Origin: Bacillota bacterium
GTDB taxonomy: Bacteria > Bacillota > Clostridia > Acetivibrionales > DSM-1351
Length of the DNA stretch: 7,268 nt
Direction of reading: 5' to 3'
Assembly (NCBI GenBank): GCA_023417285.1
Contig: JAEZFR010000527.1
Span: forward strand, 1 to 7,268
The first letter of the stretch is position 1. Each line of letters opens with the position of its first letter. Positions 4,910 to 7,268 of this stretch are shown piece by piece. The notes under the pieces are model-generated. The model was not told where the DNA came from, made no database searches, and saw only the letters and a list, made by a program, of their open reading frames with translations. Both the position numbers and the translations under genes were made by a program.

Positions 4910-7102
4910 TTACTGTGTGACTTTGTTTGTCTTTTTGGTTTGTGTTGCTTTGTCAGTCTTTTTGGCCTGTGTTGCTTTGTCAGTCTTTTTTGATTGGGTA
5001 TCCCTGTTGGTATTCTGTTCAATTTCCTTGTTTGTTTCACAATTTTCATTGCTGCACTTCAAAATCATCTTTTTACCGAAGAATTTTTTTAGCATAAAGC
5101 TGCCACACTTAGTACATGTTTCATTACTTGGCATATCCCAGCTCATGAAGGAGCAGTCAGGATTATTTTCACACCCTATATATTTTTTACCCTTTTTAGT
5201 CTTTTTTATTAATACTTTTCCACCGCAAAGAGGACAATTAACTCCTGTTTCCTCAACAATGGCTTTTGTATTTCTACAGTCTGGGAAGCCTGGGCAAGCA
5301 AGGAATTTTCCAAATCTGCCATGCTTATAGACCATATTTCTTCCACATTTTTCGCATATGATGTCAGATACCTCATCAGGAACTTCAACATCACCTATGC
5401 TATCTTCAGCCTCTTTTAACACCTTTGCAAAAGGCTCGTAGAAGTCCTTCATTACCTGCTTCCAAGCTTTTTCACCCTCTTCAACATTATCAAGCTGGCT
5501 TTCCATGTTAGCTGTAAACTCTACATTCACTATGTCCTTAAAATGGTTTTTCATTATCTCATTAACGATTTTACCTAATTCAGTAGGCATAAGAAACTTC
5601 TTTTCTTTAACAGCATATCCCCTTGAAAGTATTGTGGTAATAGTAGGAGCATATGTGCTCGGTCTTCCTATTCCCTTTTCCTCTAGCACTCTGACTAAGG
5701 TGGCTTCTGTATATCTGGCAGGAGGCTGAGTAAAGTGCTGCTTTGGGGTGTTCTTTTTTAATTCTAATACATCCCCTTCAATTAGTTGAGGAAGATTATT
5801 CTCGTCCTCTTCCCCCTCATCATCCTTACCTTCTGTGTAAAGAACCATAAACCCAGAAAACTTCAACTTCGAGCCATTTGCCTTAAATAGATATTCTGAA
5901 ACAGTTATATCGGCGGTTACAGTATCATAAATCGCTACAGACATTTGACTAGCTATAAATCTATCCCAGATCAGTTTATATAGTTTAAACTGCTCAGTAT
6001 TAAGAGAATTCTTTATCACTTCCGGTGCCATATCTCCATTAATATAAGTTGGCCTGATTGCTTCATGAGCGTCCTGTGATGCAGATTTGTTCTTATACAC
6101 TCTAGGGTTTTCAGGGTAATAAGCCTTGCCATACTTTGTTTCAACGAATGTTTTTGCCTCAACCTGAGCTTCATTTGAAATTCTAGTAGAATCGGTTCTC
6201 ATATATGTAATGAGACCCACTGCTCCATGACCCTTGATGTCAATACCTTCATAAAGCTGCTGTGCCACCATCATGGTTCTTTTGGTAGTAAAGCCCAGCT
6301 TTCTAGCAGCTTCCTGCTGCAGCGTACTCGTAATAAATGGTGCTGCAGGTGCTTTCTTTTTTTCTTGTTCTTTAACATTTTTAACAATATATTTATTATT
6401 ACCAATTTGCTCAAGAATGCTATTTACCTGTTCTTCACTTGTAAGCTCTATTTTTTCATTTAGAGTTCCATAAAACTTTGCATCAAACTGTGGTGTAGCC
6501 TTTGGTTTCAATAAACGAGAAGTTATGGACCAATATTCTTCTGAAACAAAGTTCTCTATTTCCTGCTCTCTATCACATATTAGTTTTGTAGTTACTGACT
6601 GGACACGACCGGCACTCAAACCCTTTTTTACTTTTTTCCAAAGCAACGGGCTTATTTTGTAACCCACTATCCTATCCAATACTCTTCTTGCTTGCTGAGC
6701 ATCTACCAGGTCCATATTTATCTTTCTGGGTTGCTTGATAGCTGATTTAACAGCATTTTGTGTAATCTCATTAAATGATACTCTGCATTTATCTTTTTCG
6801 TCTATATTTAAAAGATTTGCTAAATGCCAAGATATAGCTTCACCCTCACGGTCAGGGTCAGTTGCGAGAAATATTTTTTTTGCGGCCTTTGCCTCTTTTT
6901 TGAGCTTTGAAATGACGTCACCCTTGCCTCTTATTGTAATATATTTAGGCTCAAAATTATTATCAATGTCAACTCCCATTTGGCTTTTAGGTAAATCCCG
7001 CACATGTCCAACAGATGCTTCAACCTTATAGGACTTACCAAGAAACTTTCCGATTGACTTTACTTTACCAGGTGACTCCACAATAACTAAATAATCAGCC
7101 AT
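4910..7102 (-). CDS. topA: DNA topoisomerase I (type IA), TopA
   Basis: TopA relaxes negative supercoils by cutting one strand through a 5'-phosphotyrosine link and passing the other strand, with Mg2+. The 730-residue product is complete. The TOPRIM domain (about 3-115) has the catalytic Glu in VIVESPGK (E9) and the acidic TDPDREGE at 81-88 (D82, D84). The conserved SAGRVQS is at 163-169. The active-site tyrosine is Y300 in GLITYMRTDS (297-306). DAHEAIRP (344-351) and EKGIGRPSTYA (475-485) are further family motifs. Three zinc ribbons follow: C583/C586/C603/C609, C623/C626/C644/C650 and C663/C666/C683/C688. The last 30 or so residues are a Lys/Thr/Gln-rich tail coded by a 27-bp tandem repeat, an addition outside the conserved fold. 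The ATG has an excellent GGAGGA site 5 nt upstream and a sigma-A promoter further up. It leads the topA-trmFO unit. Confidence 0.98.
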   Translation of the reverse strand: MADYLVIVESPGKVKSIGKFLGKSYKVEASVGHVRDLPKSQMGVDIDNNFEPKYITIRGKGDVISKLKKEAKAAKKIFLATDPDREGEAISWHLANLLNIDEKDKCRVSFNEITQNAVKSAIKQPRKINMDLVDAQQARRVLDRIVGYKISPLLWKKVKKGLSAGRVQSVTTKLICDREQEIENFVSEEYWSITSRLLKPKATPQFDAKFYGTLNEKIELTSEEQVNSILEQIGNNKYIVKNVKEQEKKKAPAAPFITSTLQQEAARKLGFTTKRTMMVAQQLYEGIDIKGHGAVGLITYMRTDSTRISNEAQVEAKTFVETKYGKAYYPENPRVYKNKSASQDAHEAIRPTYINGDMAPEVIKNSLNTEQFKLYKLIWDRFIASQMSVAIYDTVTADITVSEYLFKANGSKLKFSGFMVLYTEGKDDEGEEDENNLPQLIEGDVLELKKNTPKQHFTQPPARYTEATLVRVLEEKGIGRPSTYAPTITTILSRGYAVKEKKFLMPTELGKIVNEIMKNHFKDIVNVEFTANMESQLDNVEEGEKAWKQVMKDFYEPFAKVLKEAEDSIGDVEVPDEVSDIICEKCGRNMVYKHGRFGKFLACPGFPDCRNTKAIVEETGVNCPLCGGKVLIKKTKKGKKYIGCENNPDCSFMSWDMPSNETCTKCGSFMLKKFFGKKMILKCSNENCETNKEIEQNTNRDTQSKKTDKATQAKKTDKATQTKKTNKVTQ
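4919..4999 (-). repeat. 27-bp tandem repeat (three copies) coding the TopA C-terminal tail
   Basis: Three direct copies occupy 4919-4945, 4946-4972 and 4973-4999. The first 18 plus-strand bases of the second and third are identical, and the first and second match at 21 of 27. Because 27 is a multiple of three, each copy adds nine residues in frame: TQSKKTDKA, TQAKKTDKA and TQTKKTNKV. Copy-number change would lengthen or shorten the tail without breaking the gene. Confidence 0.85.
4985..4991 (-). other. A AAA AAG slippery heptamer in the topA frame
   Basis: The minus strand reads TCA AAA AAG ACT GAC in the topA frame (residues S704-D708). This is the same heptamer, in the same phase, as the -1 frameshift site of E. 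coli dnaX. A -1 slip would read GAC and then TGA, ending the protein at 707 residues without the rest of the repeat tail. I did not find a clear downstream hairpin, so actual frameshifting is unproven. Confidence 0.3.
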
Positions 7103-7107
7103 TTAAT

Positions 7108-7113
7108 TCCTCC
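7108..7113 (-). promoter_or_regulatory. Ribosome binding site of topA
   Basis: The minus strand reads GGAGGA, then ATTAA, then ATG. This near-perfect Shine-Dalgarno with a 5-nt spacer fixes the topA start at 7102. Confidence 0.85.
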
Positions 7114-7161
7114 AATATGATAGACATATCCATTAATTTCAAAATTGTATACTCAAACAAC

Positions 7162-7207
7162 TACTAATGTAAACTGCTTTTTTAAATCTGTCAACCATTC
7201 ATTAGTA
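7162..7207. repeat. 8-bp inverted repeat bracketing the topA promoter
   Basis: TACTAATG at 7162-7169 and CATTAGTA at 7200-7207 are perfect inverted copies, 38 bp apart centre to centre. One arm overlaps the -10 box and the other lies just upstream of the -35 box. It could be a paired operator or a chance match in AT-rich DNA; no regulator is identified. Confidence 0.4.
7166..7194 (-). promoter_or_regulatory. Sigma-A promoter of topA
   Basis: On the minus strand a perfect -35 box TTGACA (7194-7189) is followed by a 17-bp spacer and the -10 box TACATT (7171-7166, 4 of 6 matches to TATAAT). Transcription would begin near 7159, giving a leader of about 57 nt before the topA ATG. This is the best promoter in the window. 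Confidence 0.7.
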
Positions 7208-7268
7208 ATTCTATATAAAATAACTTAAATTATGCACTGTAAATTTATGAAATTATATGGCTGAATAT

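Noticed and set aside
4852..5049. 65-residue Lys/Arg-rich open frame on the minus strand as a separate gene
   Set aside because: It lies almost wholly inside topA in another frame, its composition follows from the 27-bp repeats, and no ribosome binding site supports it. It is mentioned only for possible coupling to trmFO.
5209..5394. 61-residue minus-strand open frame inside topA
   Set aside because: It is a shifted-frame shadow of the first zinc ribbon region of topA and has no independent support.
7195..7268. Possible end of an upstream gene such as dprA
   Set aside because: All three minus-strand frames meet stop codons soon after the window edge and show no recognisable protein, so I treat this as non-coding promoter-proximal sequence.

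Overview
This window is an AT-rich chromosomal segment of a flagellated Gram-positive bacterium. It is almost certainly a member of the Clostridia; a mesophilic cellulolytic-type clostridium is my guess, not something shown by the sequence. The evidence is the folate-dependent TrmFO, the Bacillota-style protein sequences, the strong Shine-Dalgarno sites (GGAGG, GGGGAGG, GAGGTG) and the use of TTG starts. All seven recognised genes lie on the minus strand. Read in the direction of transcription (high to low coordinates) they are topA, trmFO, flgB, flgC, fliE, fliF and the 5' part of fliG.

Region by region. 7268-7103 is a non-coding leader with a good sigma-A promoter (TTGACA, 17-bp spacer, TACATT) and a strong ribosome binding site for topA. 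7102-4910 is a complete DNA topoisomerase I with three C-terminal zinc ribbons and a short low-complexity tail made by a 27-bp tandem repeat. 4848-3538 is a complete TrmFO, the tRNA m5U54 methyltransferase. 3537-3356 is a 182-bp non-coding interval. It holds an A/T-rich hairpin followed by nine U on the minus strand (probable terminator of the topA-trmFO unit), a candidate sigma-A promoter for the flagellar genes, and a longer-range complementarity around both. 3355-548 carries flgB, flgC, fliE and fliF, and 425-1 carries the first 141 residues of fliG. Here flgB and flgC are 3 bp apart, flgC and fliE 23 bp, fliE and fliF 46 bp, and fliF and fliG 122 bp. fliF and fliG both start with TTG behind well-placed ribosome binding sites.

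How the genes work together. FlgB and FlgC are proximal rod proteins. FliE links the rod to the MS ring. FliF is the MS ring, and FliG is the rotor/switch protein that binds the FliF C-terminus. This is the first part of a classic fla/che-type operon that builds the basal body from the membrane outward. topA and trmFO are housekeeping genes for DNA topology and tRNA modification that often sit next to this operon in Bacillota. In Bacillus subtilis, xerC(codV), clpQ, clpY and codY lie between trmFO and flgB; here those genes are absent and only a non-coding spacer remains.

I do not see a new biological system here. There is no mobile element, CRISPR array, tRNA or rRNA. The most interesting signals are small: the structured flgB leader, the repeat tail of TopA with a dnaX-like A AAA AAG heptamer in the correct frame, an inverted repeat that brackets the topA promoter, and the long AT-rich fliF-fliG spacer.
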